From Synaphobranchus kaupii (lineage: Eukaryota; Chordata; Actinopteri; Anguilliformes; Synaphobranchidae): 64,000 bases of DNA. The notes beneath the pieces were generated by a model. That model searched no databases. It was not told the DNA's origin and saw only the letters and a program-made list of their open reading frames with translations. Position numbers and translations under genes: made by a program. Shown here piece after piece: positions 22,651 to 34,269 of this stretch. Numbering within the stretch: position 1 is the first letter of the stretch; each line of letters starts with the position of its first letter. The stretch covers positions 11,146,117 through 11,210,116 of the forward strand of contig CM056389.1 in assembly GCA_029718625.1 (NCBI GenBank). Direction: 5' to 3'.

Positions 22651-22795
22651 TCCCCTGTCTCCCCCCACCCTGAGAGCAGCCGCCAATTGCCACTCCCTCA
22701 AGGCACCGGAACATACTTGGATCTGGCAGGACCAGGGATCGAACCCCCCGATCCTCTGTGCCTCTGTCCGCTGCACCACCGCGGTGCCCGTGATA
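22651..22795 (-). mobile_element. tRNA-derived SINE, 5' half with pol III promoter
   Basis: On the minus strand there are an A-box-like TGGTGCAGCGG (22778-22768) and a canonical B box GGTTCGATCCC (22745-22735), about 22 bases apart, as in tRNA-derived SINEs. The body continues to 22651, where the DIRS RNase H begins. Its 3' half is at 17741-17925. Confidence 0.78.
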
Positions 22796-22804
22796 ATTGT
22801 TTAT

Positions 22805-22970
22805 ATACAGTGCCCTCCATTATTATTTTATTGGGGGGGTGGGATTTAGTTGTAAATTACACTGGAACAGTATGGAAACACATGGTTGGCTAAATGGCTC
22901 TAAGTCATCAAAGGTCTGACGTATCAAGCAAGCCTTAAATCATCACTCTGCTGCCAGAAATACAGTAGGA
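22805..22970 (+). mobile_element. partial copy of the 14.3-14.9 kb MITE
   Basis: Starts with the tip TATACAGTGCCCTCCATTAT (22803 onward). 22835-22969 matches 14466-14607 closely (ATTTAGTTGTAAATTACACT, CTGCTGCCAGAAAT). The second arm is missing. Confidence 0.75.
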
Positions 22971-23381
22971 GCCAATTGATTCACCCCAGTCTTTAATTTG
23001 ATCAGTTAAAAAAAAAAAGTTACCTATTTGTAATATAGCCCAATAAGCACAGTAGGAACATGGGAATTTTATTCTTCATGGCATGCTTAGCTATTTCTGA
23101 CATGATGTGGCTTAAGATGGTAAATAGGCTAATCCCTCTAAACATGAAAAGCAACTAATTAAGAAAAATTAACAGCTTGTTAGAATTGTGCGATTGCAAT
23201 TGTGGTTACGAGTCTGTAAGAAAGCATTTAATCAGTTATTGTTTCCTACCAACAGATAACAATGTTGACTACTCTCTTTTCTAAGTTTGCTGTCAATCAT
23301 CTATGCTGCCATTTGTGATGTATGTGAAATCATATTGAAATCATTTAACTGTTGAAGGACATCTAATTCATTAACACATAC
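22971..23381. other. intron 1 of the DUF4806 gene, nothing recognised
   Basis: AT-rich sequence without visible element ends or exons. Confidence 0.4.
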
Positions 23382-23568
23382 TTTTAGTTGCCCTGATTTT
23401 GACATCCAACAATTCTCCCCAAGAATCCTCAGGAGGTTCGGCTCTCATGACAGCTCTGCATCGTTCTCGATCTGTGTAGGGAGGCCAGTATGACATTCCG
23501 TCATGCACCCACGATTTAGGAACAATCTCAGTGTCCCCTGTTGCAACAAAGTCCACAATGAGGAACAT
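23382..23568 (-). CDS. DUF4806-type protein, exon 1 (N-terminus)
   Basis: ATG at 23568 opens 62 codons plus one base, up to the donor GTATGT (23381 downward). The start MFLIVDFVATGDTEIVPKSW, then SYWPPYTDRERCRAVMRAE, PPEDSWGELLDVKIRATK, follows the family pattern MFxVVxF...EIVPxxW...WPPY......R.....EP..W....V.I. The ATG is 520 bp downstream of the transposase stop on the same strand. Downstream splicing to exon 2 would cross about 930 bp in the uninverted arrangement. Confidence 0.85.
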
Positions 23569-23786
23569 TCTGTGAAGGAAACAAAAACATTGTTAAACTT
23601 GAGACCAGAAACTAGTTGACACAGTGGTTAATGGTGCATCATTTTGGTTTCAAAACGAAGATCTGAGCAAAATGATAAGAATGATAAGAATCTCAAACAT
23701 ACAGCAAAAAATGCTAGGATTTCAATTTAACCAAGGGAAATGTTTATTTTCACTGTCAAATTCATATTTCAAATGTGATAGAAGAA

Positions 23787-23941
23787 CTCAACAACTTTTT
23801 ACTTTACTGTATTATATTACATCATTAAAACATTTTTTTAAAAGTTTTAAATAATTAGATACAAGACCTCAACAACTTTTACTTTGCTCTATTATAATAC
23901 ATCATTAAAGATTTTTTTAAAAGTTTAAAATAATTAGATGT
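23787..23941 (+). repeat. 81-bp tandem duplication
   Basis: Two diverged copies (23787-23861 and 23868-23941) share CTCAACAACTTTT, TACATCATTAAA, TTTTTTTAAAAGTTT and AATAATTAGAT. They lie between the transposase and the DUF4806 gene; no coding sequence in 23569-24090 otherwise. Confidence 0.85.
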
Positions 23942-24090
23942 GAAAAGTAACCCTGATCTTGACTGAAAGAAGACTGGATAAATTTACCAATCTGAGCCAT
24001 CCCTATTGAACTGGCACCTGACATTTGTTTTTTTAAATTCTATTTTTAGGTTACACTAAGTGCAGAAGAGGCATGCCCACAAATTTATTT

Positions 24091-26039
24091 CTACTTGACC
24101 ACAGTTTCATCAATCTTAGCATATTTCAGATCTTGGGACAAGTCTGTCAAGAGGAACACTCCCAATTGACAGGAGTTCATTGGGTAGTCAAAGAAGTTTT
24201 CTGCAGAGGTGAACTCATTGTACACAACATATGGTTCTCTCTCAATCAAAATGATGTTCCTAACTATGCCAATTGAACCATTGCTTCTGATGCAATTGTC
24301 ACTAGTGGATTCCTTGATGCAAAACTCTGCAAGATGCATTTCTTTGTACTGAGTGACTGGACAGGTAATGTGTTCTGGAACTGGGCCATCATTGTGCGGT
24401 TTTTGCAGTTTAGGACTAAGTTGTGTGTTATGGCGTCCACTGGCACTTTCTAATTCAGAAACCCGTCTCACAACTTGTGCAACTGGAAACTGTGGACAGC
24501 GGATCATCCTCTTGATCTGGCCCAAGAAATTTTCAAAAGGAAAACTTGAAATGGTGTCTAAGCATCCATGTTCTCTAACATCATCACTGAGGTGTATGAG
24601 GCCATGCACGTTGTACACCAAATTATCTCTCCCATAGAGCTGGCCAAAGTGGTCTACAAACGAGACAAGCAGGGTCTTTGAAAAATCACACAAAACTGAA
24701 CAAAGGGTGGGGCATGACAAAATGGATATAGCAACATACATTAACATGAAATTATTGTAAACTGGGGAACTGACAACTTCGTAAAGTGCTACGGGCCCAG
24801 TATAGAGCAAAAATTGGCGATACTCTGTTGCCTTCCACCTGTGCCTCTCATCAACTGATCTTGGTTTCCTAGCAAATTCAGTTAGGTGTATGATGCTTTA
24901 AAGCTAACAAGTTTCTGGACAACTGAGTCACCTTCTGGTATGGTAAGCGGCAACTCAGTGGACCCTTGCTGCCTGTCCAGAGCTCCAGAAGCTTCTTTGT
25001 TACACCCAGGCACACGAGATGCATGTAATCATGGGGAAACATACTAAGCATTCCTATGCCTGTCTCAACAAGTGGGGATGTTGATTTGTGATGTTCCTGG
25101 TCTGTTTGAAGTCTAAAACTTTCATCAGATCTTAAAGAACAATTAGTGTCTGGAAAGGTCATTTTACTATATACATGGTAACCATTTGATGTGCATTTGT
25201 CACAGCCTGCATATCCAGTATGTGATTTGATTGCTTTGATAAAGGCACGAGCAGGGGCATCACACATTACAGAAGTAATCTTAATAAACAGTGTTTTCCC
25301 CTTATAAGTAAAACCAGACTGTAACAGTTTGATCTCCTTCACTAAATCTTTTAAATATACTATAAGTGGGTCTGGCTTTGAATTTCCACAAAACAGGCCA
25401 ATCAAACAAGGTTTCCTTCCTTTAAATCCTTGAACCAACCCCAAAATTGGCCATAACTGGAAATTTGAGCTCTTAAAAAGAGGAAGTCCATCAAAATTCA
25501 GTTGTAATCTGAAAATGTGACGATCTGGAATTTTTGACCAAATGCCATGAAGAAATCCAGATAGAGAATTTAAAATGCCAAAGTAAAAGTAGGTGCCCTG
25601 CAATTCTTTCAATTGTGTAGCTTGTGTTGGTATTCAGGAGTGTCCTGGCATCTTTAGGCAAGTTTGGATGATGGCATCTCAGGATTGACAGCAAGGCTGT
25701 TAATGCCACTAAAGTAATGCCGTACTCAAGTGCCCAATCTGTCAGGCTGTCTCTCAGGCTTGGTTGTGAATGTTCATCATCACTCTCAACCTCTTCCTCA
25801 TCGTACTTGACCTCTTCCTCAGCATTAGCCACTTCTCTATACTCAGTGTCCATGAAAGTCCCAAAGTCCTCCTGAACACTGCCCTCAACGTCTTCACCAT
25901 GATCAGTGCACTCGTTGAGATAAGCAGCTTCGGTGCAAGGATTGTTGTCGGAGAGTGTCCCTAGTAGTCGTGATACGTTGGCTGTCGACCTTCGACGAAG
26001 GTTTGATGATGTACTGTATTCTGAATACCTCTCACTCAT
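24091..26039 (-). pseudogene. EnSpm/CACTA-like transposase with two frameshifts
   Basis: ATG at 26039 opens an acidic N-terminus and then SLRDSLTDWALEYGITLVAL and LPKDARTLLNTNTSYTI. A one-base insertion near 25613 shifts frame. The catalytic core follows: LQLNFDGLPLFKSSNFQLWP (DG), SVMCDAPARAFIKAIKSHTG (CDAPARA), GYAGCDKC (zinc-binding type), and FPHDYMHLVCLGVTKKLLEL. A second one-base insertion near 24880 shifts to EFARKPRSVDERHRWKATEY and the C-terminal half (VHGLIHLSDDVREHGCLDTI, SSFPFENFLGQIKRMI), ending at 24091. These blocks are those of the metazoan transposase-domain family related to EnSpm/CACTA. About 650 residues in total, nearly full length. The superfamily name rests on memory of motifs; terminal repeats were not found. 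Confidence 0.8.
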
Positions 26040-27335
26040 TGCAGCCAAAGGGAAGGAGACCTGGACCAGACATACAGAGAGATACAGAGGTTTTCTCTTT
26101 TATGTGTTAGGTATAATTTTTTTCAAAAATTATAATATATAATTCGTACACCTAGTAATCCGTGAGCCAGGTTGGTCAGTACCATCTGAGGGGAATAATG
26201 CTCAGTGATTTTTTGGCAAGGTATACATCGAGTTATAAAATATGTGATAGCATTGTTTGGACAGCACCATGCCTGGGTTCTATCAGTATGTGAAAAATCA
26301 GACGAGAAAAGAGAACATTTTGGATAAGTGCTTTGTTAACTTAAAGCCTGCTACGTTTTTGATCTGTTATTGTCTGTCAATACCTGTTAATATTTTATTT
26401 GCCAACTGCAATAAAAGCCTTTGCACTATCAACTCCTTATCAAAACTATGCGAATAACAGCAAATAACTGTACAAATCATAGTATTTCGGGCAAAACATA
26501 CAACAGTGTTTGACACATTTAGCCTACTAGTCAATCGCATTGAAAACAAACTGGGCTGAACCTGACACCACGGTTGACAATCGTGCTCCCGGTGACGATT
26601 CAATAGATTAATTGTTGTGACTATGATCACGAAAAAGCCTGAGACCGGGTTGTCGAACAACATAACGAGTAACGTTATAGTTAACGCTAACCAAACAGCT
26701 TGTTAATAATGTAGTTAGCTAACAAGATATTAAACATTTTTTGTAACGTTAACTATTCGCGGCTCATTTATATGAATTTGCAGTAACGTTAGGCTGTGAG
26801 GCGATTTTAACAAGTCTCTATGTTAGCCTTCGACATCATTCAGGCAACACTTCACGCGATTATTAGCCGGACAAGGACCGCTGGTTCACGGAAAACTTGA
26901 AAAAGCGATTGGGATCACCGACTGCAAAACCACTGACGGTAAATAAACAACAATCATTATTTAAGTATGTGAATGTAATCATAGCATAGACGTATTCAAT
27001 ATTTTTTCAATGTATTTATTGTTTTGATTTTCACATAACATCTATTGTTCTCACAAAACCCGCGGTGGTCGTGGTTCTAGATTTGCAGTGGCAGCCATAT
27101 ACTCTGCAAAAGGGACAAATTGACCACCTTCACGTGACAGGTCACGTTGGCCAATCAGAGAAAAAACTTTGGGCCGTGGAAACGGTGCCGTTTTGAGAAG
27201 GCAGTTGCCTTTCTAGTTCGTATATAGTTCTGTGGTGCTGCGTGAACTAAGGCGGAAATGACAACAGGAGGTTAAGCAGGCGCCTTAGCAGTGGTGCAGC
27301 AGCTCTCGGGCGCCTTCATCAACATCTAACCTTTA
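26040..27335. other. upstream region of the transposase
   Basis: No exon is recognised. A possible splice acceptor (TCTGGTCCAG) lies just before the transposase ATG on the minus strand, so a 5' exon may exist further right. The end of the two-gene transposon should fall here or slightly right, but no repeat of 12.5-12.9 kb was found. Confidence 0.4.
27130..27160. promoter_or_regulatory. E-box and CCAAT-box cluster
   Basis: CACGTGAC (27131-27138) and CCAATCAG (27151-27158) lie 12 bases apart in otherwise AT-rich DNA, 1.1 kb upstream of the minus-strand transposase. They could form a promoter for it or for an unseen gene; motif evidence only. Confidence 0.3.
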
Positions 27336-28846
27336 GCGCACACATAAAAAACATATCTAGAGTAGCTTTCTTTCAGTTAAGGAACATAGCTAAAATAAGG
27401 CACTTCCTATCAATTGGGGACGCAGAGAAATTGATCCATGCTTTTGTTACGTCTAGGCTAGATTACTGTAATGCCCTATTATCTGGCTGCCCTAAATCCC
27501 TGCTAAATAATCTCCAGCTTGTGCAGAATGCAGCCGCTCGCATTTAAACTAGAACTAAGAAATATGAGCATATTACCCCAGTACTAGCATCGTTCATTGG
27601 CTACCAATTAAGTTTAGGATAGACTTTAAGGTTTTGCTTCTGACCTTTAAAGCTTTAAATGGACTTGCGCCAGTGTATATATGTAATCTGCTTTTACCAT
27701 ATCACTTCGTTCCCAAGACGCAGGCCACCTAGTAGTCCCAAGAATATCTAAAAACTTGACGGGTGGTAGAGCTTTCTCCTACAGAGCGCCACTACTGTGG
27801 AACACCCTGCCAAAATTTATAAGGGAATCAGACACCGTCTCAATATTTAAGTCTAGATTAAAAACGCACCTTTATGATCAGGCTTATAATGAGCTATAGT
27901 CTGGAGACAGGACCAGAGAAGCATTTAACCATAGATTAATGTGGGGTGGCATCCTTTCCTTACTGTCACCTGTCAACAGCTGTGACCCCATCTTCCTGGG
28001 CTGGCTCTTGATAGGTGGGTAGGATTGTTTTCCCTCTCATGACTGCATGGTTTCTCAAACTCTGTCTTCATAGCTGTGCAGCCATAGATTACTCCTGGCG
28101 GGGGCACTTGTCCAACCCTCCCACCCCTTCCCCACACTCCACCCCTCCAGTTGGTGCTCCTGCTGCTCTATTACACTTTCCCTAACTGTTTTCTCTCTCT
28201 CTTTTTCTACATTCTGCCGGCGGGGCTTATGCCCTGCATCTCGAGAGTTGCTGTCCGGCTTTCTGTCTGTTGCCGCTTGCCCCTCCCTCCTTACCACCGC
28301 TGCCAGCTGCTCCCGCCGCCATCGGCGCCCGGTTCCCCACCATCACTGCCGCCACATCTGGACTGTCATCTAGCTGCTGCAAATTATATTATCATGGACA
28401 TTGGCTGTTTTGACCATGTTGGTTGCTTAAAGCCCTAGACCAGGGGTGTCAAACTCCAGTCCTGGAGGGCCGCAGTGTCACAGGTATTTGTGGTTTCCTT
28501 TCAATCAGCACCCAGTTAAAGCATTGAGAACAAGGTGTGTGGACTTCTTAGCCAATTAGTGACTTAAATTAATCACTTGTGCTTAAACGCACCAAAAACC
28601 AGCAGACACTGCGGCCCTCCAGGACCGGATCTTGACACCCCTGCCCTAGACCCTGAGCCGACCAGGTTCCCCCATTGAGTCTGGTTCCTTCCAAGGTTTC
28701 TTCCTTTACACCAGGGAGTTTTTCCTTGCCACTGTTGCCCTTGGCTTGCTCTTGTGGGGGGTTTAGGCTGGGTTTTGCTGTGAAGTGCATTGTGACAACT
28801 TGTTGTGAAATGCACTACATAAATAAAGATTGATTGATTGATTGAT
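27336..28846 (+). mobile_element. L2-type LINE, 5'-truncated and decayed
   Basis: Plus-strand frames give VAFFQLRNIAKI, AEKLIHAFVTSRLDYCNALL, QLVQNAAARI, HITPVLAS and FKSRLKTHLYDQA, the C-terminal reverse transcriptase blocks of the L2 group, broken by stops and frameshifts. A long 3' UTR follows with TTCCAAGGTTTCTTCC, TTTTTCCTTGCCACTGTTGC and CACTACATAAATAAAGATTG, ending in (GATT)n at 28828-28846. It belongs to a different family from the L2 copy at 19.1-20.3 kb, whose tail is (ATT)n. A hAT MITE interrupts it. Confidence 0.88.
28441..28643. mobile_element. hAT-type MITE inserted in the L2 3' UTR
   Basis: 203 bp with inverted ends CAGGGGTGTCAA / TTGACACCCCTG and an inner inverted CTGGAGGGCCGCAGTGTC / GACACTGCGGCCCTCCAG-like pairing. 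It is flanked by the perfect 8-bp duplication CCCTAGAC (28433-28440 and 28644-28651). This CAGGGGTGTC family is abundant in fish. Confidence 0.92.
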
Positions 28847-30600
28847 CGCCACGCCTTCAAACAAACCAACAACAGCATTAGTTAGAGAGCGAGGAGAGAT
28901 AGGTGTTTCGTCATGACACGCGGATCATTTCACAATATCGCCACCTATCTCGGCTACCCCTCCCTATGTGTTCAAACACAGGTATAAGGGTTATTTATTA
29001 TATCCTACAATGTAATAGCAGTATTTTCCTCTTTCCCTTATCTGTTCTCTTTTCTAATTTCACAATTAATATTTATTCCGTTTTTTCTTATTATTGCTAT
29101 ATTTTAAAATATTTTTTAAATATAATGCAATCCTTTATTGTTCTTCAATTAATGTGATTTTGTTTCATAAAGTGAGCTTCTAGCATAAGCCCTGTAGGGT
29201 TTCCAACCTCTCTAGCATATTTCTGTAAATTATTTGTGTACTTGCATTTGTTCTTTATTTGTGCAAATAATAAATAAATACATAAATAAATATGTGTTTT
29301 GAGTGTGGGATTGAGTAACATAAGGTCGCTACTCTGGTTATTATATATTGTACCATACATGTACTTTCTAGAAGTAACGTTAAGCCTATATGAATGCTAC
29401 AATACTGGTAATGCTACACAAACAAATGAAGTTGCCAATTCTCATTCTTGACTGCTTCTGTAATCCATCTGCCTTGAGATAAATTAGGAAAAAATGTACC
29501 TCTAACAGTAGGCCTATATAAAATCTGTTGACTGAATCAAAAAGTGTATGAAGAAATAATAACAAAAAAAGGCCTGTCCAAATATAGGTAACTTAATGTA
29601 TTTTCCAATACATTATTCAAGTATATTTGTAATTATACCATATTCTATAGAAAAGTAAAGATTCAGCTTTGTTATCAGGAGTGATTTGTTTTTGCAACAG
29701 CTTAAGTGTAAAATCCTAATGGGTCTGTTGCCCCAAAAAAATTGTCTTCTCCAGAACATTTGGTGTGAGCATATAGAACATTAAGGTAGGACCACCAAAT
29801 GATAACTCATTCATTTATTTCAAAGTATTTGGATGTCTTTTGATGGGAAAAAAACTGTTACCTAATCAATATTTCTCTTCACCATCCTTATCAGTAAGAC
29901 AAGATCTGAAGGTATGACCTGCTTTCCATTGTGTTGAGAAGTGGAGTTTTCCCTATATCCAGATGGGACAGTGTATAGCCAGACCTCTGCATGTCACATG
30001 CCATCAGAGAGAACCACATACAAACAACCCAATGCCATAATAACATGAAGGGTATTAACAATGAAACAATATTAAGCAACACAACCTGGGTACAATGCTG
30101 TACATCTTGAAAATAGTTGTAAGATTAATGCTTGAGATTAAAGATCACTGTTATTATGGCTATAGGTTGGTTAGATATGGGTGGTCTGGTCTCCAGAACA
30201 AAATATATAGATTATACCAGCAATTAAGCAAAGAACATTTTCAGAATATTTATTTCACACAATATGGTGACATTCATAATATTGTAAATAAACTGTAGGA
30301 CTATTCCCCTCCACCACCATTCAAGCCACAATGACACCGGGTTCTTTCTGTCATTTTGTATGTTTATTATCAAATCAGAAATATATGAACAATGATTGGT
30401 GACAGGTAAAAGGAACATGACATGTTGATATTGGAATACATCTTATGCAAATACAAAATTTATCCATACATAACTGGCAAGGAAAATGTCATCTTTCTTG
30501 ACATTGTTCCCTCAAAACACATAATGACTCCCAGTATCCCAATGTCCCTATATGTACTATATTAGTTATTCATTCATACAAACTCAATTTATCTTGTTAA
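28847..30600. other. AT-rich non-coding DNA, nothing recognised
   Basis: Low-complexity A/T-rich sequence with short AAAT runs near 29265-29290. No exon or element ends were identified. Confidence 0.4.
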
Positions 30601-30609
30601 AGACATTGG

Positions 30610-30945
30610 ATGGCATTCAATTCAATAAGTTCTTTGTCAGGGTCCAAATAGACCACCTGCTGTCATGTAATTTGAATAAATCATGAACACATATGAGTAG
30701 CTGAATCATGTATGCTATGTACACTTTGGATGTGAAATGAAACAATGATTGTGAGGCTAAAATACAGACTGCAAGCTTCAATTTGAGGGCATTTTCATCC
30801 ATATTGTAACTGAAGAAGGCTGCAGTACAGGGCTGGCATAGCATCACCAGTGAAGATACCCAGCATCTGATGATTTCTACAGCTCGCAGACTTCAGGCAG
30901 TCCTTGCACGCAAAGGATATGCAACCAAGTATTATTTCATAGCAA
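30610..30945 (+). mobile_element. decayed DNA-transposon fragment
   Basis: The end reads in one frame as KKAAVQGWHSITSEDTQHLM, then ARRLQAVLARKGYATKYYF. This resembles the C-terminus of Tc1-type transposases and a sequence often seen in fish interspersed repeats. A second copy of 29 of these bases (30857-30885) lies at 31451-31479. The borders are uncertain. Confidence 0.5.
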
Positions 30946-32160
30946 CATAATTAATGATTAGGATTAATACACTTTTCCTACACAAAGAATATTGTAGAAC
31001 CTGCACTAGACCAATGAGGGAATAGCTGGAGGGGAAGGAGCAAACGTGTTTTTCCTCTGCTGTTGTGATGTAAACAAGAGATGTTAGTTATTTATCCGTT
31101 CATGAACAGAGCACAATTACATATAAGAATATACCGGGTCCGTCGCCATGAGTCAGATATGGATGCGCTGCTCCATATCCCGCTTAATACAGGCCTGAAA
31201 CGGATCAGTATGATTCTTATTATTCTCCGTTCGCAAACGGGGCCATGTTGTCATCACGGATATTTCCGACCTGTCATCCAAATGTCAATATTCTAATGAG
31301 AGCATTAGAACATTCACAAAGGAGCTGAACAACACCGAATATATCTATGATCACAAAAAGTAAGCGTAACAGTTACTATTGGTTTAATCGTAATTATCTG
31401 ACTCCATATTAAACTATAATTTAGAATTTTACTTTAATCATGCGTGAAGCTACCCAGCATCTGATGATTTCTACAGCTCTACAGATGATTCTGATGAACC
31501 ATTTTACATGCAATTCCTGTTACTACTACATAAGACATAATGTAACAATATAAGGATCACATGTGCAATGTTTGTAGGTTTTACCGCAATGTTTGATGGT
31601 TCTCAGTGGTTACACTCGACTCTTCCTTTGTGTGCCACCATTACTCAATATATGCTCCCGGGATTAGCACTATTGCCGAATCTCAGTTCGGTGGAGAACA
31701 CAGAGGTTGGGGGTCTGGCCAACACAATACATGCATTATATTTTACATAAATAGTTGTGAGCCCAGGTCAGCGTGCACTTAAGGCTAATTTGACAAGAAC
31801 CGACGTAGAACGTCCATGGGCTCTCTTCACGTCAAATTCCCAGAGCCATGCATTACCAATCCTTCCTGGCAGAACTTGACCGCCTATTCCCAACTTGGGA
31901 ACTCCACATAAAGTAACACGCCACTGATCAGTTGGTCATTGGTCAGAATTGTTCCCCTGAGTATTCAGTCGTAATTTAGGCTGAAAAAGGTATAAAATGG
32001 ATTAGAGTCATGGAGACCACGCAAGTTAAAATAAGAAGAATTTATTCACAGGCAGGTAGGTCATTATCTTAGAATTATGTCAATTACAAAATACAAAAAT
32101 GAAGAAAAGAAATACAGAGTAAATATCTTACCCGGCCTGCTTCAGCTACACACAGATACA
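30946..32160. other. non-coding, nothing else recognised
   Basis: Apart from the 29-base repeat at 31451-31479 I see no gene or element. Several short frames exist without family resemblance. Confidence 0.4.
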
Positions 32161-32165
32161 GAATA

Positions 32166-32302
32166 CACACAGTGTAGGAAGTCGGTTGCGATCTTCCTTA
32201 CCCAAAACACACAATCTGCATGGTGTGGGAGATCGGTGACGATTCTCCTTACCCAAAACACACAATCTGCACGGTGTGGGAGATCGGTTACGATTCTCCC
32301 AG
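32166..32302 (+). repeat. 51-bp tandem repeat, about 2.7 copies
   Basis: ACAATCTGCA recurs at 32211 and 32262, and CTTACCCAAAACACACAATC recurs with the same 51-bp spacing. The first copy (from about 32166) is diverged. Since 51 is a multiple of 3, a frame stays open through it, but no protein family is recognised. 32303-32590 holds nothing recognisable. Confidence 0.88.
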
Positions 32303-34133
32303 ATAGGTTTGTCTCCCTTTCTTTTATGCCAAATCACGCGTTTGAACCAGGCGGCAGTGCCATAAATTAACCTGGAGGTGTGGTTGAATCTGGAATTTAG
32401 ACCCCCACCTTTAGGGGTTGTTGAGTAGGGAGTTGATTACCACAGAGGACATTCCAGTGTTAGTTTTTCCTGAGTTATTGAAACTATGTTTTACTAAACT
32501 CCATTTGGTATGAAATGTATCTCAATTGATTCCTTGATTTTACCGTATTACATCCATACCAAACAGCTTACCATTATGATTATTATTAACAGATAGACAC
32601 TATTTACAGCAAAGAGAGTGAGGAGAGATGAATAGACACTATTTACAGCAAAGAGAGTGAGGAGAGACACATAGACCCCACCTACAGCAAAGAGAGTGAG
32701 GAGAGACGCATAGACTCTATTTACAGCAAAGAGAGTGAGGAGAGACGCATAGACACTATTACAGCAAAGAGTGAGGAGAGACACACAGACACCACCTACA
32801 GCAAAGAGAGTGAGGAGAGACGCATAGACCCCCACCTACAGCAAAGAGAGTGAGGAGAGACGCATAGACACCACCCACAGCTAAGAGAGAGGAGAGACGC
32901 ATAGACCCCACCTACAGCAAAGAGAGTGAGGAGAGACGCATAGACACTATTTACAGCAAAGAGAGTGAGGAGAGAGGCATAGACAGCAACTATAGCAAAG
33001 AGAGTGAGGAGAGACGCATAGACAGCAACTACAGCAAAGAGAGTGAGGAGAGATGCATAGACACAATTTACAGCAAAGAGAGTGAGGAGACACGCATAGA
33101 CAGCAACTACAGCAAAGAGAGTGAGGAGAGATGCATAGACACTATTTACAGCAAAGAGAGTGAGGAGAGACGCATAGACCACACCTACAGCAAAGAGAGT
33201 GAGGAGAGACGCATAGACAGCAACTATAGCAAAGAGAGTGAGGAGAGACGCATAGACACTATTTACAGCAAAGAGAGTGAGGAGAGACGCATAGACACTA
33301 TTTACAGCAAAGAGAGTGAGGAGACGCATAACCCCGCCTACAGCAAAGAGAGTGAGGACAGACACAAAGACCCCACCTACAGCAAAGAGAGTGAGGAGAG
33401 AGACATAGACCCCACCTACAGCAAAGAGAGTGAGGAGAGACGCATAGACACCACATACAGCAAAGAGAATGAGGAGAGACGCATAGACCCCCAACTACAG
33501 CAAAGAGAGTGAGGAGAGACGCATAGACACCAACTACAGCAAAGAGAGTGAGGAGAGACGCATAGACCCCCACCTACAGCAAAGAGAGTGAGGAGAGACG
33601 CATAGACACCACCTACAGATAAGAGAGTGAGGAGAGACGCATAGACCCCACCTACAGCAAAGAGAGTGAGGAGAGACGCATAGACACTATTTACAGCAAA
33701 GAGAGTGAGGAGAGACGCATAGACCCCACCTACAGCAAAGAGAGTGAGGAGAGACGCATAGACACTATTTACAGCAAAGAGAGTGAGGAGAGACGCATAG
33801 ACCACACCTACAGCAAAGAGAGTGAGGAGAGACGCATAGACAGCAACTATAGCAAAGAGAGTGAGGAGAGACGCATAGACACTATTTACAGCAAAGAGAG
33901 TGAGGAGAGACGCATAGACACTATTTACAAAGAGAGTGAGGAGAGACGCATAGACACTATTTACAGCAAAGAGAGTGAGGAGAGACACATAGACAGCAAC
34001 TATAGCAAAGAGAGTGAGGAGAGACGCATAGACACTATTTACAGCAAAGAGAGTGAGGAGAGACGCATAGACCCCACCTACAGCAAAGAGAGTGAGGACA
34101 GACACAAAGACCCCACCTACAGCAAAGAGAGTG

Positions 34134-34258
34134 TAAATAGTGTCTATGCGTCTCTCCTCACTCTCTTTGCTGTAGGTGGGGTCTGTGCGTCTCTCCTCAC
34201 TCTCTTTGCTGTAAATAGTGTCTATGCGTCTCTCCTCACTCTCTTTGCTGTAGTTGGT
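34134..34258 (-). repeat. three satellite units in reverse orientation
   Basis: From TAAATAGTGTCTATGCGTCT to TTTGCTGTAGTTGG the units are the reverse complement of the rest of the array. The left junction lies within AGAGAGTG and the right junction at GTAGTTACCCCACC. I saw no other reversed units in the array. Confidence 0.93.
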
Positions 34259-34269
34259 AGTTACCCCAC

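Noticed and set aside
12553..27335. Terminal inverted repeats with CACT tips bounding the two-gene transposon.
   Set aside because: I compared both flanks by eye and found no convincing pair.
28151..28438. Pro/Leu-rich 95-codon frame.
   Set aside because: It lies in the 3' UTR of the L2-type LINE and has no family resemblance.
27311..28859. CGCCTTCA at 27311-27318 and 28852-28859 as the target duplication of the plus-strand L2.
   Set aside because: The right copy is separated from the GATT tail by a few unexplained bases and the left copy is not directly at the first LINE-like sequence, so it may be chance.
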